Numbered from the stretch's first letter, positions 8,831 to 18,018 are shown. The stretch: 41,311 bases of DNA from Opitutaceae bacterium (GCA_028284235.1 JANQSC010000005.1:1-41311); one strand, 5' to 3'. Notes: a model not told the origin generated them from the letters alone. Numbers and translations are program-made.

Positions 8831-9376
8831 ATGGGAAAGCGATTGATGGTCTTTGACGAGAGCGCGTTCCGACAGCGCTCGGGATTCACCTTGATCGAGC
8901 TGATGCTGACCTTGGCGTTGATCGCTCTGCTGTCGTCGATTTTCGTTTGGAACATCAATGCGCTCTTGAAGCAGGGCGAATTAGAGGCGCTGCAGAATGA
9001 AATGTGGAGCGCGGTCGAGAAGGCGAAACAGAGCGCGGTGTTCACGCGCACGCCGCACCGGATTCGTTTCGACGACGAGCAGCAAGCATTCATGGTGTCG
9101 GCGGGGGGCGAGGAAGTGCCGTTTAAGGTGGATACAAGCGGAATGGGCGAAGGCGTCGAAATCGAGGTGGTCTTCAAAGTTGTTCTACCGAGGGACGGCT
9201 ACCGTTTGGTGCGCGGGGAATTGGTGACTCATCGGGAGATCGAGTCGGTCACGTTCTATCCGGATGGAACCTGCACGCCGTTTTCCGTAGACTTGAAGAT
9301 CGCGGAGTACGAGAGCGTCTACCAAATCGACCCGTGGACGGGGTCGCAGCTCACGCGTCCGGAGGAGGAGGGCTGA
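8831..9376 (+). CDS. gspH: Type II secretion minor pseudopilin, GspH-like
   Basis: 181 residues. It has a prepilin site RSG|FTLIELML (cleavage after G18, +5 glutamate E23), a transmembrane/polymerisation helix to about residue 42, then a beta-rich globular domain containing FYPDGTCTPFSV, reminiscent of the GspH/FimT C-terminus. It follows gspG after 75 bases with no other gene and lies 1 base before gspI. In other systems GspH sits near the pseudopilus tip or shaft. The type of minor pseudopilin is inferred from order and size. Confidence 0.8.
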   Translation: MGKRLMVFDESAFRQRSGFTLIELMLTLALIALLSSIFVWNINALLKQGELEALQNEMWSAVEKAKQSAVFTRTPHRIRFDDEQQAFMVSAGGEEVPFKVDTSGMGEGVEIEVVFKVVLPRDGYRLVRGELVTHREIESVTFYPDGTCTPFSVDLKIAEYESVYQIDPWTGSQLTRPEEEG

Positions 9377-9377
9377 T

Positions 9378-9848
9378 ATGACGCGTCCGCCGAATCGATC
9401 GAATTCGAAAGGGTTCACGATTATAGAAGTCATGCTCGCGCTGGCGTTGTTCGGCGTGGCGGTTACGACGTTTACCGCGTCCTACCTGAACATTATCAAC
9501 GCTCTCGACGCGATCCAGGTCGACCAGCCTTACGAGCAGGATATCTCGATGATTCGGCTGGCCGCGTTTTCGACGGAAACGGTGGAAGAACTTGAGGAAG
9601 GCGGCGAAGTGTTCACAGGGAGCCATGGCGAGGCGTATTGGAGAGTTGAATACGAGCCGACGCTCGTTGCGGACTTGTTCAAAGTCTGGCTCTTTGTGGA
9701 GATACTCGACAAGGAGACGGACGAGATGAAGGAAGTTCAGGAGATCCACTACTTGACGCGCCCGACTTGGTCGGACCCCGTCGAGCGATCGGATTTGCGG
9801 GCGGACACGCGCGATCGCCTCCTGGAAAAACAGTCGGGGCTGAGATAA
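9378..9848 (+). CDS. gspI: Type II secretion minor pseudopilin, GspI-like
   Basis: 156 residues. The prepilin site is SKG|FTIIEVML with cleavage after G12 and +5 glutamate E17, then a hydrophobic helix and an acidic soluble domain. A strong Shine-Dalgarno sequence (GGAGGAGG) lies about 8 bases upstream, just inside the end of gspH. The position between GspH- and GspJ-like genes fits GspI, part of the I-J-K tip complex. Sequence divergence means the letter is based mainly on gene order. Confidence 0.75.
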   Translation: MTRPPNRSNSKGFTIIEVMLALALFGVAVTTFTASYLNIINALDAIQVDQPYEQDISMIRLAAFSTETVEELEEGGEVFTGSHGEAYWRVEYEPTLVADLFKVWLFVEILDKETDEMKEVQEIHYLTRPTWSDPVERSDLRADTRDRLLEKQSGLR

Positions 9849-9852
9849 GGGG

Positions 9853-10536
9853 ATGAGGGGATTGGTTCACAGGCGCTCTGCCCGACGGTCGAAGGGGGGC
9901 TTCACGCTGATCGAAGTGATGTTCGCTGTATTCATGGGAGCCACGCTCCTAGTCGCGGCGACGACGTTCGTTTTCGCCTTGGGGGAACTCTGGGGGAAGG
10001 GAGCGAATGTGTGGCTGTTCCAAAAGCACGTGCGCGGGGTGTCGCGATTTTTGGAGGAGTCGTTCCAGACCTCCGGTTGGAGACTGCCGCAGGGTGAGTC
10101 GGAAACCCCTGTCTATTGGTCCACGCGGGGGGGGCGGACGTATCAAAATACGGAATTGCTCACTTTTGAGTTGGACGAGAGTCCGGGCGTTCTGGTTTGG
10201 CCCGACGACTTGCGACTGCCGTTTGTCGTCTGTTCGTTAGAAGTCGATGACGAGGAGGGTTTGTACTTGCTGTGGCGATCCCGATTGGAGGACGACTTCG
10301 AGGAGGAAGAACCGCGCAAGACGTTGATCTCCCCGTTTGTCACGGGAATAAATTACTATTATTTGGATACAGAGGACGAAGACGCGGAATGGGAAGTCGA
10401 GGAAGACCCGGAGCGGGAAGCGAGCGGGGAGTTTGTTCTGCCCCAGCGGATTGAATTAGTTTTCGAATACGAGGGGAATACGGAGAAGCGTCAGATTCCG
10501 TTGCCGACCTTGTTTGACGGCGTCCCGATTTTCTAG
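9853..10536 (+). CDS. gspJ: Type II secretion minor pseudopilin, GspJ-like
   Basis: 227 residues. The prepilin site is KGG|FTLIEVMF with cleavage after G16 and +5 glutamate E21, then a hydrophobic helix and a long soluble domain that is very acidic in the middle (EDDFEEEEP, DTEDEDAEWEVEEDPE). Size and position before GspK match GspJ, one of the three tip pseudopilins. A run of eight G bases lies inside the gene at 10127-10134. AAGGGG upstream of the ATG is a plausible ribosome-binding site. Confidence 0.8.
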   Translation: MRGLVHRRSARRSKGGFTLIEVMFAVFMGATLLVAATTFVFALGELWGKGANVWLFQKHVRGVSRFLEESFQTSGWRLPQGESETPVYWSTRGGRTYQNTELLTFELDESPGVLVWPDDLRLPFVVCSLEVDDEEGLYLLWRSRLEDDFEEEEPRKTLISPFVTGINYYYLDTEDEDAEWEVEEDPEREASGEFVLPQRIELVFEYEGNTEKRQIPLPTLFDGVPIF

Positions 10537-10537
10537 C

Positions 10538-11575
10538 ATGAGACGAGCGAGGAAAGACAGGTTTCGAAGTCGGCGCGGGTCCATTTTGCTGATGGTTCTG
10601 GTGCTTATTATCGTCGTCAGCTACGTGCTGACCAAATTCGTCGAGCGGGCCCAGGTGGAAGTGGAAGGGGAAGGCTACTACGTGGAGCGGGCTCGACTTC
10701 GCTTGCAGGCTTGGTCTATGCTCGAGGTGGCCGTAGCGGTGCTGGCGGATGTCAAAGCGATTGACGAGGCGCTCTACGCGCCGGCCCAGGGTTGGGGGGA
10801 TCCATTGGACTACGCTCAGATCGAGGTTCCTGAAGGGATGAACGTGACATTCGAGTTCATCGATGAATCCTCCAAGCTGGGTATCAACGAATTAGATGAG
10901 GGATCCTTGTTTCTTCTTTTCGACGAGATGGGATTTGATTTAGACGTGAGCCAGACACTGACCAACGCGTTGCTGGATTGGATCGACGAGGACGACGAGG
11001 CGCGCATAGACGGCGGGGAGTCGAGGGAGTACAGCACCTCGGAGATGGAGATGAGCGCGTCCAACAGCCCGGTTACCTCGATGGAGGAATTGTCTTCGGT
11101 CATCGGGTTTCGCGACCACTTTTTCGACGAGTACGGTTTCCCGAACAACAATTTTGAACGGTTGAACGAAGTGGTGACGTATCATCCAGTAGTGCAAATG
11201 AACGTAAACTCCGCTTCGCCCTTGGCGCTGCAGGCCCTCGCCGGCCTGAACGAAATCCAGATCGACACGATCGAGGACTACCTCTCTGGTTTTGACGGGG
11301 AGCTGGGCACGGAAGACGACAACTACTTCGCGACAATGGGCGAAGTTTCCGACGTCATTGGCGAAGTCGAGCGAGGCGTCCCGATTACTCAGCAGATCAC
11401 AGTCATGACCATTAAAGTCACGGTTCAGGAAAGCGGGAGCGCCTACACATTGATCGGCACGTTTAGCGCCGATACGGAAACAACTGAGAATGGTGAAACC
11501 GGAGATCTTGAATATCCGTTCCTTTTCCTTGAGCTGAAAGAGGAGCCCGGTATGAATAACGCCCGCTCTTCCTGA
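10538..11575 (+). CDS. gspK: Type II secretion minor pseudopilin GspK
   Basis: Large tip pseudopilin of 345 residues. I start it at the ATG at 10538, directly after the gspJ stop, rather than at the upstream in-frame TTG at 10514, because this gives the usual short basic leader. The prepilin site RRG|SILLMVLVL (after G14) lacks the +5 glutamate (M19 instead), which is the normal GspK hallmark. A helical insertion and a helix-hairpin-helix-like segment (MNVNSASPLALQALAGLNEI) are also typical. In the family it caps the pseudopilus with GspI and GspJ. Confidence 0.88.
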   Translation: MRRARKDRFRSRRGSILLMVLVLIIVVSYVLTKFVERAQVEVEGEGYYVERARLRLQAWSMLEVAVAVLADVKAIDEALYAPAQGWGDPLDYAQIEVPEGMNVTFEFIDESSKLGINELDEGSLFLLFDEMGFDLDVSQTLTNALLDWIDEDDEARIDGGESREYSTSEMEMSASNSPVTSMEELSSVIGFRDHFFDEYGFPNNNFERLNEVVTYHPVVQMNVNSASPLALQALAGLNEIQIDTIEDYLSGFDGELGTEDDNYFATMGEVSDVIGEVERGVPITQQITVMTIKVTVQESGSAYTLIGTFSADTETTENGETGDLEYPFLFLELKEEPGMNNARSS

Positions 11576-11591
11576 GCAAACCAGAAATCAC

Positions 11592-12767
11592 GTGGCAGAA
11601 ACATCAATCGAACCGGAAAACGACAAGCGCCTGACTCTTCAAGTCGCTCCCGCTCAGGGCCAGGCGTTCTTTTGTCGGCGCGTCGAGATTCCCGCAGACG
11701 TCGGGGACGACGAGCGAGAAGGATTCCTGCAGCTACAGTTGGAAGGCATGTCGCCATTTCCCTTGGAGCACCTTCAGTTCGGGTTTGTCGTCGATTCCGC
11801 CAAGCGGTACGCGTTTCTCTACGCCGGATACCGACGCACCTTCGAAAACGGGACGGTTTCGCAGTGGGAGAAAAAAGAAGCGGTCATCCCGGAGTTCAGC
11901 ATCGGCGTACTTGCGGGACGATCGGACTCGGCGAGCCCGCTACTGCTGCTGACGGAGACGTCGATTACCTATTTCGAATTCGACGAGTTGTCGGAACTGC
12001 CCTGCTACTTCGAGGCCTTTCCGCGTAGCGCCGACGAATCGGGCGAATTTGCCAGCCCGTCAGACGATATCGAGAGCGCCAAAGCGAGTTTGGCCGAGCG
12101 TGGACGCGACGGGAACGCGCGTATTTGGACTGCGACTACAGCGATTTCAATCGAGCAAAAACGATTCGCCCTGCGAGCCAGCGAAGCGGGGCGTCCGATA
12201 GTCGTCGAGGTGGATCGCGACGCGTTGTGGATGATGGATCTACGGGAGCCGGAACACATCGAAGTGGCGAAGCAGGAGGAGCAGAGAAACAATCTCGTTT
12301 GGCGGGTGGCTTTGGGAATGGTCGCCGCGTTCGTCTTGCTGATCCTGGGCGAACTCGTCTGGTTTGGCGAATTGACGTACTTGAAATTACGCAACGATTG
12401 GAACGCCGACAACGCGCCCGCTGTGGAGCAGGTGATTTCGCAGCAGACCACGATCAACGAGCTGCTCAGTTTTCAAGATTCGGATTTGGTGCCCTTCGAT
12501 ATGCTGGTCGCCATCCAGCCGTTTTTGACGGATTCGGTTTGGTTTACGAAAGTTGAGACCAACGGGCCGAATAGTCTGAAGGTGTTCGCGAACGCGACAA
12601 ATAATGGGCAAGCGAATCAGTTCAAAGCCCGTCTCGACCGTTTCCCGAAGATCGAGTCGGTCGAACTGAACGACATCAAGGGCTCGGCGAGCGGAACGAC
12701 CTTCATCGCGTTCTTGAATTTCAAAATCGGCGCGTTCGCGAGCGCGGGAGGGGCGATCGATGAATAA
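11592..12767 (+). CDS. gspL: Type II secretion inner-membrane platform protein, GspL-like
   Basis: 391 residues from a GTG start. A cytoplasmic N-terminal part (1-232), probably the divergent actin-like fold of GspL/PilM, begins with sequence such as VEIPADVGDDEREGFLQLQLEGMSPFP, split by acidic loops. One transmembrane helix follows (about 237-258, VALGMVAAFVLLILGELVW). The periplasmic part contains a coiled-coil stretch and a ferredoxin-like fold resembling PilN/GspL. GspL links the GspE ATPase to the membrane platform. It overlaps the next gene by 8 bases. Sequence similarity to model GspL proteins is low, so the assignment rests on layout and operon position. Confidence 0.75.
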   Translation: MAETSIEPENDKRLTLQVAPAQGQAFFCRRVEIPADVGDDEREGFLQLQLEGMSPFPLEHLQFGFVVDSAKRYAFLYAGYRRTFENGTVSQWEKKEAVIPEFSIGVLAGRSDSASPLLLLTETSITYFEFDELSELPCYFEAFPRSADESGEFASPSDDIESAKASLAERGRDGNARIWTATTAISIEQKRFALRASEAGRPIVVEVDRDALWMMDLREPEHIEVAKQEEQRNNLVWRVALGMVAAFVLLILGELVWFGELTYLKLRNDWNADNAPAVEQVISQQTTINELLSFQDSDLVPFDMLVAIQPFLTDSVWFTKVETNGPNSLKVFANATNNGQANQFKARLDRFPKIESVELNDIKGSASGTTFIAFLNFKIGAFASAGGAIDE

Positions 12768-13335
12768 GCGACTCGCCTTGCCGAAAAACATCGAATTCTG
12801 GCTCGCCAACGCGCGAATCCGGTTCTTCCGGCTGTCCTACCGCGAGAAACTTCTGATCTGCCTCTTTGTCGCCGCGCTGCTCGGCGTTTGGTTCTCCTCG
12901 CAGATGAACCGACACGGGGTAGCCAAAAACGAGATCACCACGGCGAACTTTCGCGCTCGCGAAGACGGCAAGCAACTTTTGCAGTTGGACGAAACCGCTC
13001 GGAACTACAACGACCTCATCCAGGACATCAACTTGGGAGAACTTCCCTCCGTGAACGAGGTCAATGCTCGTATCGACAATATGATACGCAAGTACGGATT
13101 TGGGGATTTCAAAATCAATCCGCCCAAGTCCAACGGGGGAAACCCGCTCACGTTTCACACGTTTACCATCGATCTTGGAAGAGCGAACTACAACAAGCTA
13201 ATTGAGTTTACCAACGACATTAAAACCAGTCTGCCTTATGTCAGCCTGCGCCAAATAACGATACAGGCCCAGCGCCGGACGCCACAGTTTCTCGATGTGA
13301 AGCTGGAATTGAAATCCATCGAATACACGCCATGA
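12760..13335 (+). CDS. gspM: Type II secretion platform protein, GspM/PilO-like
   Basis: 191 residues. There is a short basic cytoplasmic end with a LSYREKLLI motif seen in GspM proteins, one transmembrane helix (about 31-47), then a periplasmic helix and ferredoxin-like domain (from about 75). It overlaps gspL by 8 bases and gspD by 4 (ATGA), indicating translational coupling. GspM forms a membrane complex with GspL. Assignment is by topology and place in the operon. Confidence 0.75.
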   Translation: MNKRLALPKNIEFWLANARIRFFRLSYREKLLICLFVAALLGVWFSSQMNRHGVAKNEITTANFRAREDGKQLLQLDETARNYNDLIQDINLGELPSVNEVNARIDNMIRKYGFGDFKINPPKSNGGNPLTFHTFTIDLGRANYNKLIEFTNDIKTSLPYVSLRQITIQAQRRTPQFLDVKLELKSIEYTP

Positions 13336-15605
13336 ATAATTGGATACGAAGAGCGAAACTGCTCGCAACATTTTTAAGCCTCTGCTCGGGACTGGGGTTC
13401 GGGCCGCTTGCTCAAGGGCAAGACGCCGATGAGCCCGTTTCCGTCGACGAAGACGGCACCGTGAGAATTCTCTGGAGGGGGGAACCGCTCGTGAGCGTCC
13501 TTCACCATTTGGAGACATTGACCGGACGCTCCGTTATCCGGCCCATGGCCCTACCGACACCGGAGTTTTTCTTCGACAGTCGAGGGGACATGACATTGGA
13601 CGAGGCGATACTGGCGATCGAAAGTTTGTTGAGCATTAACAATATCGGCGTGGCTCCGCTCGGGGACCGATTCATGAATGTTGTCGATGTCAATTCGATC
13701 CGGACGCAGGCCCCCGAGTTGGAAACAGGAACTCTCGTGGACCGCGCTCCTAGCGGCAAAGTCGTTAGTAAGCTCTTTCGCCTCCAGTATTTGGACTCCC
13801 AGAGTTTCCAGACGCAAATTCAACAGTTCTTGAGCCCCGGATTCAGTACAATCATCCCCTTTCAAAATTCCAACGCAGTACTCGTTACCGACACGATTAG
13901 CAATCTGCAGCGACTCGAGTATGTCGTGTCCGAGGTGGACAAGCCGAGCCGTCTCAATGTCAAAACCCAGTTCTACACTCTGCAATACGCTCAAGCGAGC
14001 GAAGTGGCGGAACAACTACAAGGTTTGATCGACGAGGCCCGGGCCAATTTCGGGGAGCAGAACAACACGGGAACGAACGCCAACAATCGAAACGCGGCGC
14101 GCACCACCCGCGCCGGCGCTGACGGCCCGGCCCGGCCGACCGTCGTCCCGGCGTCCACCGGAGAAGGGGCGATTCCCAACCAGATTCTCTTTGGCTCGAA
14201 CACGGCCATCGCTTCGGACGACCGGACCAATCAGATCATCATTATGTCGGAGCCTTCCAATATGGTGTTCTTCGACGAGATCATCGAAAAGCTCGACATC
14301 AAGTCCGATCCGGCGACGCGGATCGAAGTGATTATTCTCAATCACGCTCAAGCTACGGAAGTGGCGGGACTGCTCAGCAGTTTCGTCAGCGGAGCCAACG
14401 ATGCGGAGTCTGGTGATCGCTCGCAGGCAAACGTGAACAATGCCAACGTGCAAAACCAGCGAAATCCCCAAAGCGTCAATCAAAACGCCAACCGGCCGAC
14501 GCTGCAGAACCAGGCACTGCAGCGACAGGTGAACAACGCGCTGAACTCGACGCTCGAGGATCGCGACAGCCAATTCAGCGAGTTCATGACGATCGAGGCG
14601 GACGAGCGAAGCAACTCGCTTATCATTTCCGGGACGCGCAGCGATCTGGAGCTGATGACCGAGTTGATCGCCAAGATCGACGTATTGCTCCCACAAGTAC
14701 GGATTGAGGTAATCATTGCAGAAGTAAATCTCGGCAAGGAATCGGACCGCGGTATGGACGCCATTTCCGGCACCTATGTGCAAAACGAAGCGGCTGGTGA
14801 GCCAAATATCACGAACATACAGGGATTGGATTTATTTGGAGTGGGAGCTAACAATGTCTCTTTCAATTTGGACGCAACTACGGGTGTTATCAGCAATCTG
14901 AGTTTCGATGCGATTCTCCAAGCGGCCCGCACCGATAGCAATGTACGAATACTCTCGATACCGACGCTCCTGACGACGCACAACCAGGAGGCGACATTCA
15001 CGGTTGGCCAGCAACGGCCTATTGTTACCGGTACGACGACAGACAACACTTTGAGCACTTCGGTGCGGGAGACCGTTCAGTACCAGGACATCGCGATCGA
15101 GTTGGTTGTGAAGCCGCTGATCGGGCCGAACGACATCATCCAACTGGAAATCGACCAGTCAGTGAACGACATTGACGGCTTTGTCACGGTCAATGGAAAC
15201 GAGCAGCCTATCATCGGCAGACGTCAAATGGTTTCCTTCGTGAGTGTCAAAAACGACGGTCTCGTCGTGCTGGGGGGAATGCAGCGCAGCAAGGAGACAA
15301 TCAACAAGGGGCGTACAGCGGTGCTCGGCGACATTCCGCTGTTGGGCAACTTGTTCCGAAGTCGGGATGTCGAATACGAGAAGCGCGAGCTGATTGTTTT
15401 TATCCGCCCGAAAGTAATCCGGGATTCGGATGAAGCGAACGCGGACGCGATCGAAAAAATGAACGTTCACCCGCTCGAGGACAAGGTTCAGGACTACCTA
15501 GAGGAGGGCACCTTCGACTTGAACGAGAAATCGAACAAGAAATCGAAGTCGGACGAAAGCGATTCCGACAAAGATGGAGTTGTCAGAAAGCGTTTTAAGC
15601 GATAA
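13332..15605 (+). CDS. gspD: Type II secretion secretin GspD
   Basis: Outer-membrane gated channel, 757 residues. A signal peptide ends near GPLAQGQDA. It is followed by an N0 domain (about 36-122), an N1 domain (about 140-205), and N2 and N3 domains (about 207-455), each split by Asn/Gln/Ala-rich insertions. The secretin beta-barrel domain runs from VRIEVIIAEVNLG (about 457) to VLGDIPLLGNLFRS and ELIVFIRPKVIRD (about 690-697). The C-terminus is a Lys/Ser/Asp-rich tail. No lipobox is seen, so pilotin use is uncertain. It overlaps gspM at ATGA, in one operon with the platform and ATPase genes. Confidence 0.95.
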   Translation: MNNWIRRAKLLATFLSLCSGLGFGPLAQGQDADEPVSVDEDGTVRILWRGEPLVSVLHHLETLTGRSVIRPMALPTPEFFFDSRGDMTLDEAILAIESLLSINNIGVAPLGDRFMNVVDVNSIRTQAPELETGTLVDRAPSGKVVSKLFRLQYLDSQSFQTQIQQFLSPGFSTIIPFQNSNAVLVTDTISNLQRLEYVVSEVDKPSRLNVKTQFYTLQYAQASEVAEQLQGLIDEARANFGEQNNTGTNANNRNAARTTRAGADGPARPTVVPASTGEGAIPNQILFGSNTAIASDDRTNQIIIMSEPSNMVFFDEIIEKLDIKSDPATRIEVIILNHAQATEVAGLLSSFVSGANDAESGDRSQANVNNANVQNQRNPQSVNQNANRPTLQNQALQRQVNNALNSTLEDRDSQFSEFMTIEADERSNSLIISGTRSDLELMTELIAKIDVLLPQVRIEVIIAEVNLGKESDRGMDAISGTYVQNEAAGEPNITNIQGLDLFGVGANNVSFNLDATTGVISNLSFDAILQAARTDSNVRILSIPTLLTTHNQEATFTVGQQRPIVTGTTTDNTLSTSVRETVQYQDIAIELVVKPLIGPNDIIQLEIDQSVNDIDGFVTVNGNEQPIIGRRQMVSFVSVKNDGLVVLGGMQRSKETINKGRTAVLGDIPLLGNLFRSRDVEYEKRELIVFIRPKVIRDSDEANADAIEKMNVHPLEDKVQDYLEEGTFDLNEKSNKKSKSDESDSDKDGVVRKRFKR

Positions 15606-15615
15606 GGGATTGGAT

Positions 15616-16206
15616 ATGAAAAGGGCGATATTCACAGCGCTGGCGCTCTGCGTTCTCCTCGTCCCGGGCTGGGCCCAGGGGGACGACCGCGAATCGCCGT
15701 TCGTGCGCAAATCGGACGCGAAGCCGCCCGCTCCGCCGGCGAAGATTCCGGCGTCGCCGCTTGACAACATAGAATTTAGAGGCGTGACGGTGATCGGAGG
15801 CGTCGCCTGGTTCAGCTTGTGGGACCCGAAAAATAAGAAAAGCTATCGAGTTAGCGAAGGTGTCGATGGCGAAGATGGATTTTCACTCGTGAGCTACGAT
15901 CCGGGAAACAAGCCGGGAGAAGAGACCATCGTTGTGCGCAATTCGGGCCTTTCGAAAAAGCTCAGTCTCAAGGACGCGGACATTATTGCTCTGGCTGCCC
16001 CGAGACCGGTCGCCCAACCCGCGACACAACAGTCGGCTCCTCGCGCCCCAGGGCCACCTCGCCCGGCTCAGCCCGCCAACCCGAGTATTCAAGCCGCCAG
16101 CGACGAAGAAGTCAGAGAACGCATGCAGCGCGTGGCCGAAGAAATACGCCGCCGCCGTTCCTTGCGCCGCGACATAATCGAGGACGGCTCCTCGGGTAGC
16201 AATTAG
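15616..16206 (+). CDS. Secreted protein with GspC/PilP-like region
   Basis: 196 residues from the ATG at 15616; an upstream in-frame ATG at 15574 would overlap gspD and bury the signal peptide, so I reject it. A clear signal peptide (MKRAIFTALALCVLLVPGWA) precedes a Pro-rich linker. A small beta-rich domain (about 50-126; FRGVTVIGGVAWFSLWDP through ETIVVRNS, KLSLKDADIIAL) resembles the homology region of GspC or PilP in pattern. The tail is Pro/Ala/Gln-rich and ends in a charged helix. It sits exactly between gspD and gspE, where the secretin-platform connector is missing from this operon, so a GspC-like connecting role is plausible. Unlike classical GspC it has no retained N-terminal anchor. 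Function is inferred. Confidence 0.65.
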   Translation: MKRAIFTALALCVLLVPGWAQGDDRESPFVRKSDAKPPAPPAKIPASPLDNIEFRGVTVIGGVAWFSLWDPKNKKSYRVSEGVDGEDGFSLVSYDPGNKPGEETIVVRNSGLSKKLSLKDADIIALAAPRPVAQPATQQSAPRAPGPPRPAQPANPSIQAASDEEVRERMQRVAEEIRRRRSLRRDIIEDGSSGSN

Positions 16207-17903
16207 TGGGCGAAATGGAGTTAGCGGAAATCGATTTTCTGGATACGCTCGAGCTGACGGAAGAACAGCGCGAGGAAATTGACGGCTTGCGGCGTTCCGA
16301 GCGCTTGGAGCGCTTGGCGGAGTGGAAGACGCGCGACTTAAGCGAAATGGTCGAGGCCTTGTCCACGCATTTGGGTATGCCGGTCGCTCCGCCCGAGCGA
16401 TTCGACTTGGACCGACTCAATTCGATCCCCTTGCGCATTTTGCACGAGTTTCACTGCGTCCCCATTCGCTCGGAGAGCGACGAGGACGAGAATGGACCGT
16501 TGGTACTCGCGACGGGATGGCCGGTCGAGGCGATCATGGACGACTGGATCTACGCTACTTGCGGCCAGCGGCCTGTATGGCAATTGGGCAATCCGGATCG
16601 TATTTCAAAATTCATTACGCAAAACCTCGGAGTCGGGGCGGAAAGTTTAGACGAGTCCTTCGACATCGACGACGATTTGGTCGGGATCGAAATCGAGGAC
16701 GAGGAGGACGAGGACGCAGCCATCATTCGATTCGTCAACGAAGTCTTCAGCCAAGCCGTGGACGACGGGGCGACCGATATCCATTTCGAGCCCATGGAGG
16801 AGGAGCTGCGGATTCGCTACCGGATCGACGGCTTGCTCGTTTCCGTCCCTGTGCCGGACAATCTTCGCAAGTTCCAGGACGCAATCGTTTCCCGGCTCAA
16901 GATCATGGCCAAGCTCAACATCTCCGAGCGACGGTTGCCGCAGGATGGGCGGATCAATTTGAAATCGGGCGACACCACTTTGGATATTCGCCTCTCTACG
17001 ATGCCGGTCATGTACGGGGAGAGCATCAGCTTGCGTTTGCTCAACAAGAAGAGCGCCCCGTTGAGCTTGCAGCAGTTGGGAATGTCGGAGCAGGACCAGG
17101 ATAAAGTGGATCGCGTGCTCGGGCTCCCGCACGGGATCATTCTCGTGACCGGGCCAACCGGCTCCGGAAAGTCGACCTCGCTCAACGCCTTCATCCGAAA
17201 GATCAACTCTGAAGATCGTCGCATCATCACCGTCGAGGACCCGATCGAGTACGAGGTGCCCGGCGTGAACCAAATCCAAGTGAAGCAGGAGATCGGTTTC
17301 GGCTTCGCGGAAGCGCTGCGCCATGTGCTGCGGCAAGACCCCAACGTAATAATGGTGGGGGAGATTCGCGACCGGGAAACTGCGGACATCGCCATTCGGG
17401 CGTCCCTGACCGGTCATTTGGTCTTCAGTACGCTCCACACGAACGACGCCCCGGGAGCCATTACGCGACTGACTGACATGGGGATCGAGCCCTTTTTGAT
17501 CGCGTCGGGTGTGGAGCTCGTAATCGCCCAGCGATTGCTGCGCCGGCTCTGCCCGGATTGCTATACCTTGCGGCCGATTGAACGCGCTAGCGTGCTCGAT
17601 TCGCTCACGGTTCTGGACATGCCGGAATCGGCGATTGGAGAGGTGACCGAACTTCCGGTCGCGGGTGGCTGCGAGCGGTGTCGAAATCTCGGATACAAGG
17701 GACGAATCGGAATCTATGAAATCCTGCGCGTGACAGAGGCCTTGCACGATCCAATCGTCAACCGGGAAGCGGCGCCTCTGATGAGGGAAATCGGCCGCAC
17801 GGGAGGAATGGTGACTCTCGGCGAATCGGGCTGGAACCTGGCCTGCAAGCGCCTCACGACCTTGGAGGAAGTCGTACGCACGATTTCCGTGAAAGAAGGA
17901 TGA
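16206..17903 (+). CDS. gspE: Type II secretion ATPase GspE
   Basis: Cytoplasmic ATPase that powers pseudopilus assembly, 565 residues. The N-terminal domain (1-150) is GspE N1E/N2E-like, followed by an acidic linker (IEIEDEEDEDA) and the catalytic core. Visible motifs are DGATDIHFEP, Walker A GPTGSGKS with K322, the Asp box (VEDPIEYEVPGVNQIQ), Walker B (VIMVGEIRD) and the His box (HLVFSTLHTNDA). A tetracysteine zinc domain (CPDC ... CERC) is followed by GYKGRIGIYEI. The GTG start overlaps the previous stop (TAGTG); an ATG at 16215 is an alternative giving three fewer residues. Confidence 0.96.
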   Translation: MGEMELAEIDFLDTLELTEEQREEIDGLRRSERLERLAEWKTRDLSEMVEALSTHLGMPVAPPERFDLDRLNSIPLRILHEFHCVPIRSESDEDENGPLVLATGWPVEAIMDDWIYATCGQRPVWQLGNPDRISKFITQNLGVGAESLDESFDIDDDLVGIEIEDEEDEDAAIIRFVNEVFSQAVDDGATDIHFEPMEEELRIRYRIDGLLVSVPVPDNLRKFQDAIVSRLKIMAKLNISERRLPQDGRINLKSGDTTLDIRLSTMPVMYGESISLRLLNKKSAPLSLQQLGMSEQDQDKVDRVLGLPHGIILVTGPTGSGKSTSLNAFIRKINSEDRRIITVEDPIEYEVPGVNQIQVKQEIGFGFAEALRHVLRQDPNVIMVGEIRDRETADIAIRASLTGHLVFSTLHTNDAPGAITRLTDMGIEPFLIASGVELVIAQRLLRRLCPDCYTLRPIERASVLDSLTVLDMPESAIGEVTELPVAGGCERCRNLGYKGRIGIYEILRVTEALHDPIVNREAAPLMREIGRTGGMVTLGESGWNLACKRLTTLEEVVRTISVKEG

Positions 17904-17910
17904 TTTGAAT

Positions 17911-18008
17911 GAAGAAGGAAGAATTAAGAATGAAGAAGTGGATACGGGCGATTGAAGGTCGTTTGATTCATTCAAATCCAACTTCTTAATTCTTAATTCT
18001 TCCTTCTT
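17911..18008. repeat. Long inverted repeat between gspE and gspF
   Basis: Two 28-29-base arms (17911-17939 and 17981-18008) are near-perfect reverse complements. One arm is all purine except for three T bases. They are separated by about 41 bases. A second pair, TTTGAATGAA (17904-17913) and TTCATTCAAA (17967-17976), is interleaved with the first rather than nested. The result is a hairpin able to form in the middle of the operon mRNA. AT content is far above that of the flanking genes, pointing to an inserted repeat. Confidence 0.75.
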
Positions 18009-18018
18009 AACTTAAACA

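Noticed and set aside
16647-17981. Long open frame (444 codons) antisense to gspE
   Set aside because: gspE has complete ATPase motifs on the plus strand; the antisense frame has no family character and runs through the inverted repeat.
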